Assembly: GCA_963281255.1 (NCBI GenBank)
Contig: OY725495.1
Span: 2,666,001 to 2,730,000, forward strand
Length of the DNA stretch: 64,000 nucleotides
Direction: 5' to 3'
Source: Aphrocallistes beatrix
Taxonomy: Eukaryota; Porifera; Hexactinellida; Sceptrulophora; Aphrocallistidae
Part shown: in pieces, positions 1-11,296 of the stretch
How positions within the stretch are numbered: the stretch's first letter is position 1
How the letters are laid out: every line of letters starts with the position of its first letter
Program-made: the position numbers and the translations under genes
The notes under the pieces: model-generated
What the model was told of the DNA's origin: nothing
Database searches by the model: none
The model's input: the letters and a program-made list of their open reading frames with translations, nothing else

Positions 1-198
1 ATCATTATTTAAATTGCACTCAATGCCGAAAGAATAAGCTTTGTCTAAAGGCTCCAATAAAAAAAGCGAATATCTGGGAATCACATTTCATTAGTTCGAA
101 TGTGGGATATGTGCATTAGTTCTAACTAATTTGATGTACACAGAATCCCTAAAATCGACAAAGGCATTTTAAAAGAGCTAGTGATAAGAAATGTTTTA

Positions 199-472
199 CA
201 GTACACCCTCGCTAATCCGAACAATTAACACTACTTCAATAGGGCATTAATTATAATAAATTTGTATTGTTAGAATTTTAAGGATATTATTTCGCTATGA
301 TTGCTTATTTAACGAGGTTTCTCAATCTTATTGATAGATTTAAGTTTATAAACGTTTATTTAAAGCATAAAGGCGAATAAAATTATATTTTGGGTGTTCG
401 GATATTAAGAATGAAGTGTTCGGATTAGCGAGGGTACGGATTGCCGAGGTTCGGACTATCGAGGGTGTACTG
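199..472. mobile_element. pogo/Tigger-type MITE
   Basis: This is a 274-bp non-coding element with inverted ends. The left end reads CAGTACACCCTCGCTAATCC and the right end is its near complement, GAGGGTGTACTG. A TA dinucleotide flanks each side (197-198 and 473-474). Ends of the CAGTACACCCTCG type with a TA target are typical of pogo/Tigger elements. It belongs with the elements at 16038-16422, 31008-31295 and 42266-42435. Confidence 0.8.
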
Positions 473-1721
473 TACTATAAGTTAAGATATAATTCCGAGT
501 AATATCGATTGGCATATACGTATCTAACTCTCGAACTAGCGCTGTTTCAACGGATTTTGACCACCTACGGATTCTGACCACCATCTATGTGAATTAGTAG
601 TATGGACCATGGATATCTTACTACCTACGGATTCTGATCACCTATCATACAAATATGCATTATGATCTATGGACGATGGATATTTCACTACCTACGGATT
701 TTGACCCCAGCAAATTACTATTGATATTATACTAACAAACTTGAATCGCTCTATAGTGAATTTGTAGAAGGGAGATCATTTAATATGCATAACTTTCATC
801 AACCATCTATTTTCCTCTGTTATTCTCACACTTTTGTGAAAATTATCCCAATTTAGCAAGTACCTGTACAGGCTGTACTAAAAATTTTTTGCTGTCTATA
901 TTTTACCTAGCCAAATATAACACGTATTTCATAATAGTCAATTGTCAGTTCTTCCAATAACCAATTTCGTTCTATAGTAAGGTTCCCCACATTAAAAAAA
1001 CAACGTTTTGAAGAAGATAATTCTTAATAAATAGTCTCAATAAATACAATAATAAATATTAAAATACATCTTTAACATGCATGAGTTTACAGGAGAATAT
1101 AATAATAATATAAATAAAATGCATAACAAAAGTTAAAAGGGTAATTGACTGCTAGAAGATGTTAGTAAGTGTAATAAATAATATAATATATAATATAGTA
1201 ATTAAATACAACTCTTTAAACTAAAATAAATACATGTAGCTATTTCTATAATGAACCTTAAAAGTTTCTTATAAGATATATTTATTTAATGAACTATCAA
1301 ATTCAGACACCGTGCAAAAAATTAGAAATTGTATGGCATAGAGAATGGTTTGTTTATTCAATTTAGTGTTTGTAATTAAGATGGCCTCCTCCTCCCCTCG
1401 TAGCCATCCAATCCTCTCCTCGTGTGTCGAGTGTACCGGCAGTCGAGACGAGCACACTTGGGTCGGATTACTTGTTCGGATATACTAGGTTCGGAGTACT
1501 GTGGGCGGATATACTTGGGTCGTGTCTCTAGGATCGGGCATATTTGTGTCGGGCATGCGTTGAACTGGCATGCTTGGGTCGGATATGCTTGTGTCGAAGA
1601 CTGGTTCGGGTATATTTGTGTCGTGTACCTGGAGTTGTGTATATAATTGGTCGGGTAACTTGGGGCGTGTATGAGTGTATCGAGTTGTACCGCCGAGGAT
1701 TGAATATATACTCACTCCTTC

Positions 1722-1926
1722 CATGGGTTTATCTAGGATTTTCCAATCCGGCACTTTTTTGGAGGTGATAAAAGTTATATGGCACCCAAACAGTGGTTTA
1801 TCTTGTAATTTCAGGGGTGATAGCAACCAGGGACCAAAAACGAATCACACTGCAAGCACCTTGGCTCCTCGGACGATACCAGGCTGGCACCTATAAGTGC
1901 CGACCGAGCACCTAGATAAACCCCTG
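1722..1926. mobile_element. hAT-type MITE with 8-bp duplication
   Basis: The element is 205 bp. Its ends CATGGGTTTATCTAGG and CCTAGATAAACCCCTG are inverted. The flanks carry an exact 8-bp duplication, ACTCCTTC (1714-1721 and 1927-1934). An 8-bp duplication with CA..TG ends fits hAT. It has no coding capacity. Confidence 0.85.
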
Positions 1927-2143
1927 ACTCCTTCCCACCACCCTTACAGTTAAGAATGCCAATCAAATATCGATAAAAATTGAAGCAATGGTTATGTAGC
2001 TATAATAGTTGCATTGTATTAAAGAACTTTGATTTCATGTTAATAAACTGCAGCATGAATACGTATTATCGATTGGATTGGATTGGCATCCTTATTTAAT
2101 AATCAGGCACTCCGTTCTCTTCAGACAATTTTGACTAATTTCA

Positions 2144-2321
2144 CATACTTACCAACCCTCCAGGGAAATGAACTATGATCCAGGGGTTATGAGCTTTTAA
2201 CTAGCCTATAATAATTTTATGTTCCTCATTATTTAGCAATTATTAAAATTAAAAATATAATAACATCCAGGAATTTACCATTGAAATCCAGGGAAATATT
2301 CAAGAGAGGTTGGTAAGTATG
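2144..2321. mobile_element. short inverted-repeat MITE
   Basis: The left end CATACTTACCAACCCTCC and the right end GAGAGGTTGGTAAGTATG form inverted repeats around 178 bp. Flanking duplications are too diverged to assign a superfamily (TAATTTCA versus TAATTAAT). Confidence 0.6.
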
Positions 2322-3021
2322 TAATTAATACATAATTTCTAAGACCGAGTGTACCGCGAGTCGAGTGTTCCGTAAGCCGAGTGTACCGACAGGATAATGT
2401 ATGACGAAGTGCATGACTGTTGAATAACAACAGTCTAATATATGACCGTCAAGTGTACAAAGGTCGAGTGAACCGATGATCGAGTGTACCGATGTTTTAG
2501 AGTAAATTGCCGATTAATCGTAAACAGACAACATGAGGGGTGGTATCTAACTACTATTAGTCAACTATGCCTAAAATCTAATCGGGATAATCCGCTATTT
2601 GGGAATTGAGAGCACAATTTGAAAATTACCCAAGATAAATTAGCAGAAGAATTATATTTATTCAGGGCACATATAGTTGAAAAATGAATTTTGGTAGCAC
2701 ATAGATTATGCATCGAGTAATATCATTTAGATACCACACCAGACATACCATAGGTTTTAAACTCAAGTGTTATTCTGATCTTGTGTTTCGTCCCGGTATG
2801 GACTCGTCAGTTGCTTTACCTTTCCAGCAATACACTTGAGATGGATGTGTCGATAGTGAAGTGTGATGTTACTGTTCCGCCACTGGGGATGATGCCTTTG
2901 CAGGTCACGTTTTCTTATCTGGGCGCACCATGATAGAGATTGCGTTGCCTGAATAACCTCGAGCAGAGGTCCCCACAAGGTTTGGTGTACCTTGCCTTTG
3001 AGCGCTTTCGAAACGGGAAGA

Positions 3022-4297
3022 TTATTCAGTAGAGTGCAGTGTGTAAAATATGGTATTTGCAGTGCCGATGAATGATTCGTTTGGGTAAAAGTCGAGAGGT
3101 GGTGTTCTCATGCCGTCAAAGATGTAAAATTCTTGATCGAGTTTGATTAGAGAGTAGAAGTGACTACCCTGAAGTATAGACAATCCGGCTAAGTCATAAC
3201 GTAATAATTTGTCTTCGTGGCTGATGGTAAACTGTTTATTTATATTCGGTAGAAGGAGGCGTTCGCTAGGTTTAGGTAGATGTCCGATTTCAATGGTAAG
3301 AAGTGGTGGTATAGATAGAAATCTACTCGATAGTCTCTCAAATTTAGAAGTGTCGGTGGTGTTACAATGTTTACATTTTCGAGGAAGAAGTTTGGCATTT
3401 ATCGAATGTTCTATATTAGTAATCACACAACCAATGACGCCTACCATGCACGTAGAAGTAAATGTGTTTTCGCAAAGATGGCAGTAAAATGATGTTCTGT
3501 ATTTGTCATTGCATAAATCAAGTTTCTGGAGATATTGGATAACAGGACCCTCAGAACCAAAGAAGTAATATTGGTTGATCATGTCAATGCATCTGATTTT
3601 CAGCCCAATTGCCTTTGCTATATGATCTCGGACCTTGTCGAAATCGAATTCATTGATGAGGGAGATGATAGGATAGAATTTAGTTTCAGAGAGAGTAGAT
3701 CCGATGATATTGCAGGATTCAGTGATGTTTTTCTTAAATAAAGTTAGAATGGCAAGAATGTTGTCGAGTGACCAGGTGTTTAGTTGCGAGATATTATTAT
3801 ACTCTCCTTGCCATTTAGGTAATTTAAAATCTTCACGAGTGAATACCTTATTAGGAATGTCTGGTTCTGATGAGGAATCGAGCTCAACGTGAATTACCTC
3901 TGGGAAAAATTAACATTATGACAACAGGTAGAAGTACAGCAAATGGGTATTCTCTGGTTTTTTTGGTTGATGTGATGTTTATGCCAAATTTAGTTTTATT
4001 ATATTCTTCGTACCATTGATAAACAGAGTGTCCAACTTGTTGTTTTATTTCAGAGCTCACTTCAGGTCGAGAATGGTATGCGTATAAAATGTCCAGATGT
4101 TGAAGATTAAGCTTTGGTTGCGAGTTTTTCATGAAGTGGAGATAGGTATGTGTTGTCTTGGAGAGCTGATATAACTTGGGGTTTGAGAGTGTTGAGCTTT
4201 TCTGCCAATACTTCCTCCGTCATTATAGTGTGCTCTTGACTTCCAAAGGTTTCTTCTGTTGCACCCAAACTCAGCTCATTGATGAAAGAATCTTGAT
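3022..4297 (-). pseudogene. ubiquitin-protease-like (C19/USP-like) C-terminal domain of the Ginger-like gene
   Basis: This is the downstream end of the Ginger-like gene. An exon opens at 4297 after a TTCTAG acceptor and shifts frame near 4120 and again near 3900. It then stays open to TAA at 3022. It contains NTWSLDNILAIL, the place where USP family enzymes have NTC.(L)N around the catalytic Cys; here that residue is Trp. Two Cys pairs follow (CHLC and CKHC), like the USP zinc ribbon. A histidine box GSHFYSLIKL and an Asp in IFDGM come last. A USP would cleave ubiquitin from proteins, but this copy is frameshifted and lacks the nucleophile. The call rests on motif order only; it could be another papain-fold family. 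No other gene lies in 3022-4297. Confidence 0.6.
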
Positions 4298-4382
4298 CTA
4301 GAAGTTAAACAACCAAAATAGTAGAATTGATTTTCAAATAATAAAATTCGGAACTATAAATTAATTTAGAATGAATATTTAC

Positions 4383-7170
4383 CTTTAGATGTGTTGTTCA
4401 TATCATTTCTAGTGGATGGCGTTTTACATGCTTTTGATCCAATCTTTATAATTAGAATATAATGTAAATTGCTGAATTCAGAATGATTAAATATATTAAA
4501 TTAACTAATTACTTTAGCATTTTTTGGTCGATAAATTCGGGACATGTGAATGGGGATCTTAGTAGTTTTAGAACTTGATGGATTTTTGTGTGTAACGAGA
4601 TGGCTTTCAGTAACTTCAGATATAGAGTAAGGTCCGAGATATTTTCCCTCCTTTTTGAAACCTGGTAACTTTTTCGCTTTTTTGATATTCTGTACTAAGA
4701 TTAAATCACCCTCTTCGAATTCGGATCTAGACAAACAAAATATTTGCAATCAATATGTGTGGTATCATGCAGGGGCGCCGAACTTTTCGAAATCTAAGGA
4801 GAAATTCGGGGTTCCAGGGGGGGCTCAGCCCTAAATTTTGTATTGCGTATATGGGCCATCTTCGAATCCAGGGGGGGCTCCAGCCCCCTCAGCCCCCCCG
4901 GGTTCGGCGCCTATGGTATCATGTGACTGTGACAAGTCATTTGATCAAAGCTGTGATGCAGCTTGGAAACTAAGATTAGCCAAAATAAATACCAAGTAGA
5001 TTGCGTCATGTCTTAAGAATGGTAAAAATAATCGAAAAAGTAAGTGTAGACAATATTAGTTCCAGTTGTATCATGAGAAAATCATTGAGAAACTCACCTA
5101 TTACGTTTTACTTTGCGATCGTATGTTTTCTTTTGGATGTTTTGTTCTTTCTTAATATTACTCATTGCAGATACTCTCTCTCTTGATCGATTTCCTTCAA
5201 TTTGATCGATCCATTCATTTTCGAGATTTTGTAACTCGTAATCATCTGCTCCTGCTTCTGTCTCCATTGGTGTTTGGTTGGTGGTCTAAAATATTAAAAT
5301 GTGGAGTGTAAAAAAAACAAAAATTGGTTCTTAAAATGGATTATTATAATTCTATTTATATATAGAAACATCCTATCCTAAATTTGTATTACCATTTCTT
5401 CATCATCAGATTGGTGATCTTCGTTACTTGGAGAAACTTCAGTGGCACCAGTTATGAATTCCAGTAGGTTGAAAGGATCTGTACTTCTGCCAAACATGAG
5501 TTTGAATATATGGTATAGCCAGTAGATCTTTTGTATTGCGTATTGGCTGCAAAAACGGCTGGTTGAAGTTTGTCTGGCCATTTAGTATCTCTTTCATTCA
5601 TCATTTTGTTGATTTTACTTAAATAATTTTATTTAGAATAAGTCAACATTCATTATATTGATCTATAGCATAATAATAATAATGATGAATCATAGCTACT
5701 TACGTTTTGAGGATTTTGTTGTGAGATTCAACTAATCCATTATATTGTGGATGATAAGCGGTTGTCTTTCGATTATCGACTTTCATTTGTTCGTGAAAGT
5801 TTTTGAAATCCTAGAATCAATAAATAATTCTAAAAAAAACAGTTATTAAACCAATTAAAAGTAGACTAAAATCTTCACTGTGGGAATTTGATCTCTAGTA
5901 TAATTACATGATAGACTCGGTATAAGAACACAAATAAATATCAGAATGCATTTTCCTATGGAACTGTAAAGCCAGTATTAATTACAAAACATAAATTTTC
6001 TTAGACATGCACAAAATTTCAACAACTACAATAGTAATATGATTAGTTGCCATATTATTGGAAGATAAAAGCAAATCCTTGGTAGTACATGGTTTCAGAT
6101 AGATCAAAGGTTAATTTTAAACTTGTAATTGTTATAAATAATTGTATATTTTAAAAGAAACATAGTCAGATATGATGTTGAACTAAAGAACATTTGGAAT
6201 GAACTCGATAAGAATTGGTGAAAAAATTCATACAATTATTGTTACTAAGTAATTACCTTGCTAGTGAATTCAGGTCCTTGATCATGTTGGATTACTTTGG
6301 GAACACCGAATGTTAAGTAGATATCTTGTAATCTTTCTAAAACCTCTCGAGTTGTCCTAGTTTTCAGGGCACGAGCAACAACAAACTTTGTAAGATAACA
6401 TACAACAACAAGTATGTGATGAAATCCAAAAGAGTTTGACGGCAAATCACACACAAGATCAATTCCGCAATGGGCCCAAGGTTCTTCAGGTGGTGAGATT
6501 GGTTGCAGTTCTCGTTGAGGCTGAGGTGGGAGTGGAGCGTTCAACTGGCACTGATGGCATGTTTTCACCTGCAAAAATAATAAAATTCAGCACTAGAAAC
6601 CTAAAAAGTTGAACATGTAGTATATATAATATTACACCCCAATAATTACTTACATAGTCTTCAACATCTTTGTATAATCCAAGCCAAGTATATTTCGCGT
6701 GAATAGCCTCGGTAGTTGTCCTTGCTCAGGTATGAGTCGAATCGTGATGGTGCTGAATGATACCCAAAACTTCGGAACGGAGAGGAACTTGGAGGAATGT
6801 TTCACTTCCATTCCGATCACAAAAACTCTATTAAAAATATCAATGTGATCGCTCTAACATGCATGGTTAGCATAAAGTCATCCCAAGTGGATTATTTCTC
6901 ATTAATTTTCAAATTCAGTCTTACAAATTGTGACGTGTATTTGTATTCATTGCAAATTTTTACGACAAGTTTAGGTATTGGTTGAACATTAGAAATAGAA
7001 TCAAAATTGCAAATTATATTGTATCTCACCTTGAAAAGGTTGTTTTTCTCTCCTAGTCGATACACACTGCACTTACGAATAAAATTCTTCCTTGTATACT
7101 TCTTGAATCCCGAAGGAATGGTGTTGGTCATAAGAAAATTCTTGACTTGATCGTATTCAATCGCTTCCAT
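4383..7170 (-). pseudogene. Ginger-like transposase (gypsy-type integrase), multi-exon, decayed
   Basis: I can trace exons 7170-7030, 6827-6654, 6568-6257, 5810-5704, 5617-5393, 5285-5098, 4726-4513 and 4443-4383. All have GT donors and AG acceptors, and the reading phases agree across the joins. The protein starts ATG..MEAIEYDQV. It then has an H2C2 zinc finger (HHHDST..., CHQCQ), the integrase core with Asp in GIDLV, Asp in QHDQGPEF and Glu in NGLVESHNK, and a GPY/F-like module (KKEGKYLGPYSISEV). An integrase of this type cuts and joins transposon ends. Damage includes an in-frame TGA in the zinc finger near 6723 and a 2-base TA expansion near 5507 that shifts frame. The gene continues into the protease-like domain at 3022-4297. 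Confidence 0.8.
4770..4915. mobile_element. hAT-type MITE in a Ginger intron
   Basis: The element is 146 bp. Its ends are CAGGGGCGCCGAAC and GTTCGGCGCCTATG, and it has an exact 8-bp duplication GTATCATG on both sides (4762-4769, 4916-4923). It lies inside the intron between the exons ending 5098 and starting 4726, so it arrived after the Ginger-like element. Confidence 0.88.
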
Positions 7171-7575
7171 AATGTCAATCTAGAAATGTAAAATGATTAG
7201 TTAGATCAAAATATACGCTTCTCTCTATTATATACACCCAGGTTAAAATCGTTTAATTGTCAATTTCAGACTGTACAAGTACAGCCTAGAGATAGGTGGT
7301 CAGAATCCGTAGGTAGTAAGATATCCATGGTCCATACTACTAATTCACATAGAGGGTGGTCAGAATCCGTAGGTGGTCAAAATCCGTTGAAACAGCGCTA
7401 ACATCGGAAATTCGAACTAATGCATAAATAACTTTCGAACTATTGCAGGTACTTCCAAAATTATTGCTCAATATATGGTTAGAATGGCTGTAGATCGATA
7501 TTTTAGAGTTTAGATTTGAAACATACTCTCTTATTTGCTCGCTTCCATTGATCAGAACCCCCCTATCCAAAATCT

Positions 7576-7680
7576 TGGCTACATCCCTACATTAACGCTA
7601 GTCTTCTCATTCTAGGACAGTATAATTTAAGTTGGGCCCCCTCAAATAAAATCTCGAGCTGCCTCTTGCCGATGTCCGCG
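7576..7680. repeat. dispersed repeat shared with 26295-26400
   Basis: This stretch matches 26295-26400 in inverted orientation, including TAACGCTAGTCTTCTCAT and TAATTTAAGTTGGGCCCCCT. The second copy begins CAGTGGCGGCTCCAG, which resembles a hAT end, so both are probably truncated hAT derivatives. Nothing else is recognisable between 7400 and 7775. Confidence 0.5.
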
Positions 7681-7775
7681 GTCCAAATGTGGCACGCGAA
7701 GCGAAATAATTGGCCCACGGCTCTATCTATAACTCATTATCATCTCTGATTTGGTCATTTAATTGAAATCCAAAA

Positions 7776-8012
7776 TACCGTATATACTCGAATTGTACTG
7801 GGGCGATTATTAATTTTTAGCTCCATTTATCACCTAAAAGAAATATGACTACGTATTCAGATTTAGAGAGCTTTCAATAAAATATACCGTAAGAGTGAAT
7901 CAGATTGTAGAAGAATTTACCATTAAAATTTTTTTAAAACAATTCAGTATCCTCTTTGGGGAGGGGCGATTAGTAGATATCCGGCTACTATTCGAGTATA
8001 TACACAGTACGT
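7776..8012. mobile_element. imperfect inverted-repeat MITE (CCGTATATACTCGAAT ends)
   Basis: CCGTATATACTCGAAT at the left faces ATTCGAGTATATACAC at the right. The interior is AT-rich and non-coding. No target duplication was identified. Confidence 0.4.
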
Positions 8013-8042
8013 ATAGAAAAATAATCCTAGATATGTTGAGTG

Positions 8043-8562
8043 CAGTGCTGCCAAGTGAGTTCAGAAAAATTCCTGGAGATTGACCATAAAATTTACGGAG
8101 AAACAAATTTTTTTACGGAGCATTCTAAAATCCCTTAATGACCCAACAGGTCTTAATTTACTTTGACAAATAACATAAACTAACAACTTTGTATGAATAA
8201 TCATAAATAAAGATAGATATATGGACGCTTTCGCAAACTATCAAAGCACTATTTAATTAATAATATGGTCGTACATACTTTGTGAAAGAATTAAGCCCAA
8301 ATCCATTTTAAAAGATTGGATGTCAAATTTGTCAACTGATTATATCTCGCGATCTAACATAATTTGAAGAGTATTAGTAATGTGATATAATCAGAATGAT
8401 AACATGGTTCACTAATAATAACAAAACGCAGTTAGATGTTTTCAACAAGAAGTATTAAATGTATTACGCAAGAAATACGTATAAATCGGGTCTTCATACG
8501 TAGACACGTAGATTGCAGTCAAATTTACGTATTCTACGTAAATTTACGGAGACTTGGCAGCG
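8043..8562. mobile_element. hAT-type MITE, 520 bp
   Basis: Ends CAGTGCTGCCAAGT and ACTTGGCAGCG are inverted. An exact 8-bp duplication GTTGAGTG lies at 8035-8042 and 8563-8570. It has no coding potential. Confidence 0.88.
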
Positions 8563-8744
8563 GTTGAGTGCAATAGTTCGAAACATCGTCTATTAACTAT
8601 TCGAGATTGAAATTGATTTCACTGTATTAACAATTCTACAAAATAAATTGCGAGTAAGACCAGAGGACAATCGATTGCTTGGCCCGAGCAATGCGATAAA
8701 TGACTCAATCTGTCCCATTGGCTCAAAAGAATTCCGATCCCTAC

Positions 8745-8860
8745 ACTAACTGATTCCAAATTTGGTTGAACTAATACATGATCTGGCTAAAATCATTAAC
8801 CATGCAGAATATAGCTTAGGACCAGCCGTGAAATACGTTATACAGGACTGTTCACTAGGT
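8745..8860. repeat. fragment of the CATAGCC/MULE-type long inverted end
   Basis: The sequence around GGTTGAACTAATACATGATC and ATCATTAACCATGCAGAATA matches the subterminal part of the MULE ends at 19090-19170 and 21560-21640. It is a truncated copy. Confidence 0.45.
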
Positions 8861-8919
8861 TGGACCATGGATTGTTTGAGGTCTGAAATAATTGTTGCTA
8901 CAATTTTGACTGGGGGACG

Positions 8920-9470
8920 CAGCATTTCCGAATTTCTAAGTTGTCATTTGTCCGAATCGATTCTTGGACTATTGTCATTTGTCCGAATCGTAATTTGGAA
9001 TATTGTCATTTGTCCGAATCCTAATTTGGAATATTGTCACTTGTCCGAATCGTAATTTGGAATATTGTCATTTATCTGAATCGTAATTTTAGATTTTTTT
9101 TAGAATGAACGGGAGATTGAAAGCCAGCATTTTGGAGATGATATATATTAGGAAAGTGTGAAAGGAAGCGTTTCAAGTTCGAAATATCGTCCAATTGAGT
9201 GTAAAATTGGCATTTTAATTTCAAGTGACAATATTCCAAGAATCGATTCGAACAAGTAACAATATTCCAAGAATCGATTCAGACAAGTGACAATATTCCA
9301 AGAATCGATTCGGACAAGTGACAACATTCCAAGATTCGATTCGGACAAGTGACAATATTCCAAGATTCGATTCGGACAAGTGACAATATTTCAAATTATG
9401 ATTCGGACAATGACAGTTGACGCAATTCGGACAAATGACAACTTAAAAATTCGGACAAATGCATGCGCCT
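8920..9470. repeat. foldback repeat with inverted tandem arrays
   Basis: The left half holds about five tandem units of about 27-30 bases around CATTTGTCCGAATCG and TTGGAATATTGT. The right half holds about seven units of the complement (CGATTCGGACAAGTGACAAT). The outer parts are also inverted (GCATTTCCGAATTTC and TTCGGACAAATGC). A single strand could form a long hairpin. Identical units in both arms argue against a CRISPR array. Confidence 0.7.
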
Positions 9471-9689
9471 CTTTTGACTCAACTGTGTATACTCAATAGT
9501 ATAAATAGTAGAACATAACCGAATTCTTAATTTGATCTTATTATGTTAATTTTAATAATTCCCCCAGTAATTCAATTTTCAGGTATTTCAATAATGTCAT
9601 AGTGATATGAGGAATATAAATATATAATATAATTTATTCCTAGATACGTAAACTCGATTGATTTAAACTTTTTAATTTTCCGTGACTCA

Positions 9690-10075
9690 TCTTTTTTTCT
9701 TTGAGATGAGTTCATGTTCTTAACTGTATTAAATAGAATGCAGTTACATGTTGTAAATATATGCAAGCTTCTTAAGAATATTCCATCGAAAGTTTTACAG
9801 CCTGAACGCCATATTTCTTCATGTCCTGACTCAAAATGGATAAGAGCAAGTCTCACCAATATATTTCGTGGATGTTCTGTAAGTAGCTTATCGAATAACG
9901 ATGGGTTAGATTCAGTCGAGGGATACATTTTCCACCGCTTCCATATTACATCAAGGACTGGTCTAGAAGGCCATATAAGCGATCCACGATCTATGATTTC
10001 AATACGTGTATATGCAGATTGATAATCAACGAAGTCAATAACTTTGTCTTCCGTTAGAAATGCACTGACAACATT
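9690..10075 (-). pseudogene. P-element/THAP9-like transposase C-terminal remnant
   Basis: An open frame of about 130 codons contains IIDRGSLIWPSRPVLDVI, resembling the conserved GGL.PS motif of P-type transposase C-termini. A second block, LVRLALIHFESGHEE and CNCILFNTVKNMNSSQ, also fits that family. No catalytic part is attached. It belongs with the THAP remnant upstream. The assignment is by motif memory and is moderate. Confidence 0.45.
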
Positions 10076-10089
10076 TCTTTGATTTCTTA

Positions 10090-10890
10090 ATTAATCATGA
10101 CCCAATCTCCAGTGGTTATGTTGGATTTTTTCTTGCCTTGATCATACTTCCTCCGATTGAGTGCACTCCTGGTTTTCTCGTGCAATTTCACTCAATTCTT
10201 GCTTCTTCTTTACCGTTGTTTCGAGATACTGACTGGATGACCCTGTAACTTTTGTTGGAGTATTACCAGTGGTAATGAGCATATCGATTGGTGATCTCGG
10301 CTGACGGCCAAACGCCAACATGAGTGGAGATATTTTACTCGACGCGTTGTCCAGATTATTGCCGTAGAAAGTAATCTCTTGCAACAACGATGGCCAGGAA
10401 CCCTTTTCTAGGTGGCGTTCGAGCATCAAGCAACGTATCACTTGTTTGACGAAGCCGATATGTCTTTCGGCCATCCCATCGTACTCCGGGTGTTACTGTG
10501 TGGTGTGACGTTTAGTAGTTCCTAAGTCGTGGCACAGTTCGTGCACCACTAACCCATCCACATTCTTCCCCTGATCTGTGAGCATAATATTTGGTACGCC
10601 ATGTCCACGATAAGCCCATCCTTCCATGAATGCGTTAACGATTGATGTGGTGGTCTGGTCTTTCAACAGGATTGCTTCGAAGTAATGTGAAAATAGATCA
10701 ACTATGAATAAGAAGTATCTGTATCCGCCATTGCGCAGTGTCGTATTCACCAGGTTAATAGTAAATTCACCCCCGTTATCTGTCTGGAAGATGTGAGGTG
10801 CGCGCATACCTTCAGCTGACTTCTTTTTAATCGCTCTCACCACAATAAACTTGCTAAAGCAGTCCTGGTCATCTGCAGTTCTAGGTCCAT
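10090..10890 (-). pseudogene. gypsy-type integrase fragments
   Basis: Two partial retroviral-type integrase cores sit in tandem. The first (about 10745-10890) has FSKFIVVRAIKKKSAE and FQTDNGGEF, the second catalytic Asp region. The second (about 10130-10730) has the first Asp in FIVDLFSHYFE, the second in IMLTDQGKN and the Glu in DGMAERHIGFV. A TAA interrupts the second core just before HPEYDG (10490), and a frameshift near 10170 precedes KYDQGKKKSN. No reverse transcriptase, LTR or primer site is visible. These are truncated retrotransposon pieces inside the P/THAP copy. Confidence 0.7.
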
Positions 10891-10984
10891 CTAACCCATC
10901 TTCCCTAAACTCCTCCATATCACCAGTTCCATGCTCTCCCATAGCCTCGTCTTCATCGCCGACTTGTTCGGCTGCTTCTTCAGG

Positions 10985-11296
10985 ATGTATGACAATTGGG
11001 AGTTCCAATTCACACTTAAATATGAAGGACAATTAGGAATATTGATGGGCTTGGCATTTTCCGAAGACCAGACGTTTTCTGCAAACTTTTTCCACTGTGC
11101 CGTCACCCTGGGGAATATCGAAGTGAAGTAGTATATCCTCGTCACAGAAATGTCTCACACAAATGAAGACTCTCGCCAATTTCCATGCATCATCTCTATG
11201 GAGAAACCGTCGCCATTCATCTTGCATTTCCTTGGATCAATGATTCAACATTTCAAACACTGGAATGTAATAAATGTCGTCGTAATTGGAGCAGAA
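10985..11296 (-). pseudogene. THAP zinc-finger domain, decayed
   Basis: The frame reads PNRCSVANFCSNYD, then a TGA, then WRRFLHRDDAW and FICVRHFCDEDI. This is the Cys, Cys, Cys-x2-His spacing of a THAP DNA-binding finger. The expected ATG before PNRC is AAG, and the TGA lies in frame near 11231. The frame then stays open into the integrase fragments. THAP domains direct P-type transposases to their ends. Confidence 0.7.

Larger units (their letters stand above)
1400..2500. repeat. degenerate GTCGAGTGTACCG-type tandem repeats
   Basis: Two tracts, about 1400-1680 and 2340-2500, are built from imperfect copies of motifs such as TCGAGTGTACCG and TTGGGTCGGATATGCTTG. The short open frames here change with the repeat and look non-coding. 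Both tracts lie in the non-coding left part of the Ginger-like element and may be its subterminal repeats. The rest of 646-3000 shows no gene. Confidence 0.5.
538..7399 (-). mobile_element. Ginger-like DNA transposon, 6.9 kb, decayed
   Basis: The two ends carry the same roughly 100-bp sequence in inverted orientation (538-645 and 7290-7399). It starts AGCGCTGTTTCAACGG and contains spaced repeats of CTACGGATTCTGACCACC. Between the ends lies a minus-strand, intron-containing gene with a gypsy-like integrase, a GPY/F-like module and a ubiquitin-protease-like domain (3022-7170). Integrase genes bounded by inverted rather than direct repeats are the hallmark of Ginger elements. No target duplication could be matched at the tips. 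The left third (646-3000) is non-coding, with degenerate tandem repeats and two later MITEs. An alternative is that the inverted ends belong to a different, larger element that merely encloses the integrase gene. Confidence 0.7.

Noticed and set aside
1422-1896. Small open frames on both strands
   Set aside because: They follow degenerate tandem repeats and a hAT MITE and overlap each other on opposite strands.
8935-9450. CRISPR-like array
   Set aside because: The repeat units are contiguous with no unique spacers, and the same units occur inverted in the other arm.
10090-10890. Intact gypsy or endogenous retrovirus
   Set aside because: Only integrase pieces are present. I found no LTRs, primer-binding site, protease or reverse transcriptase.
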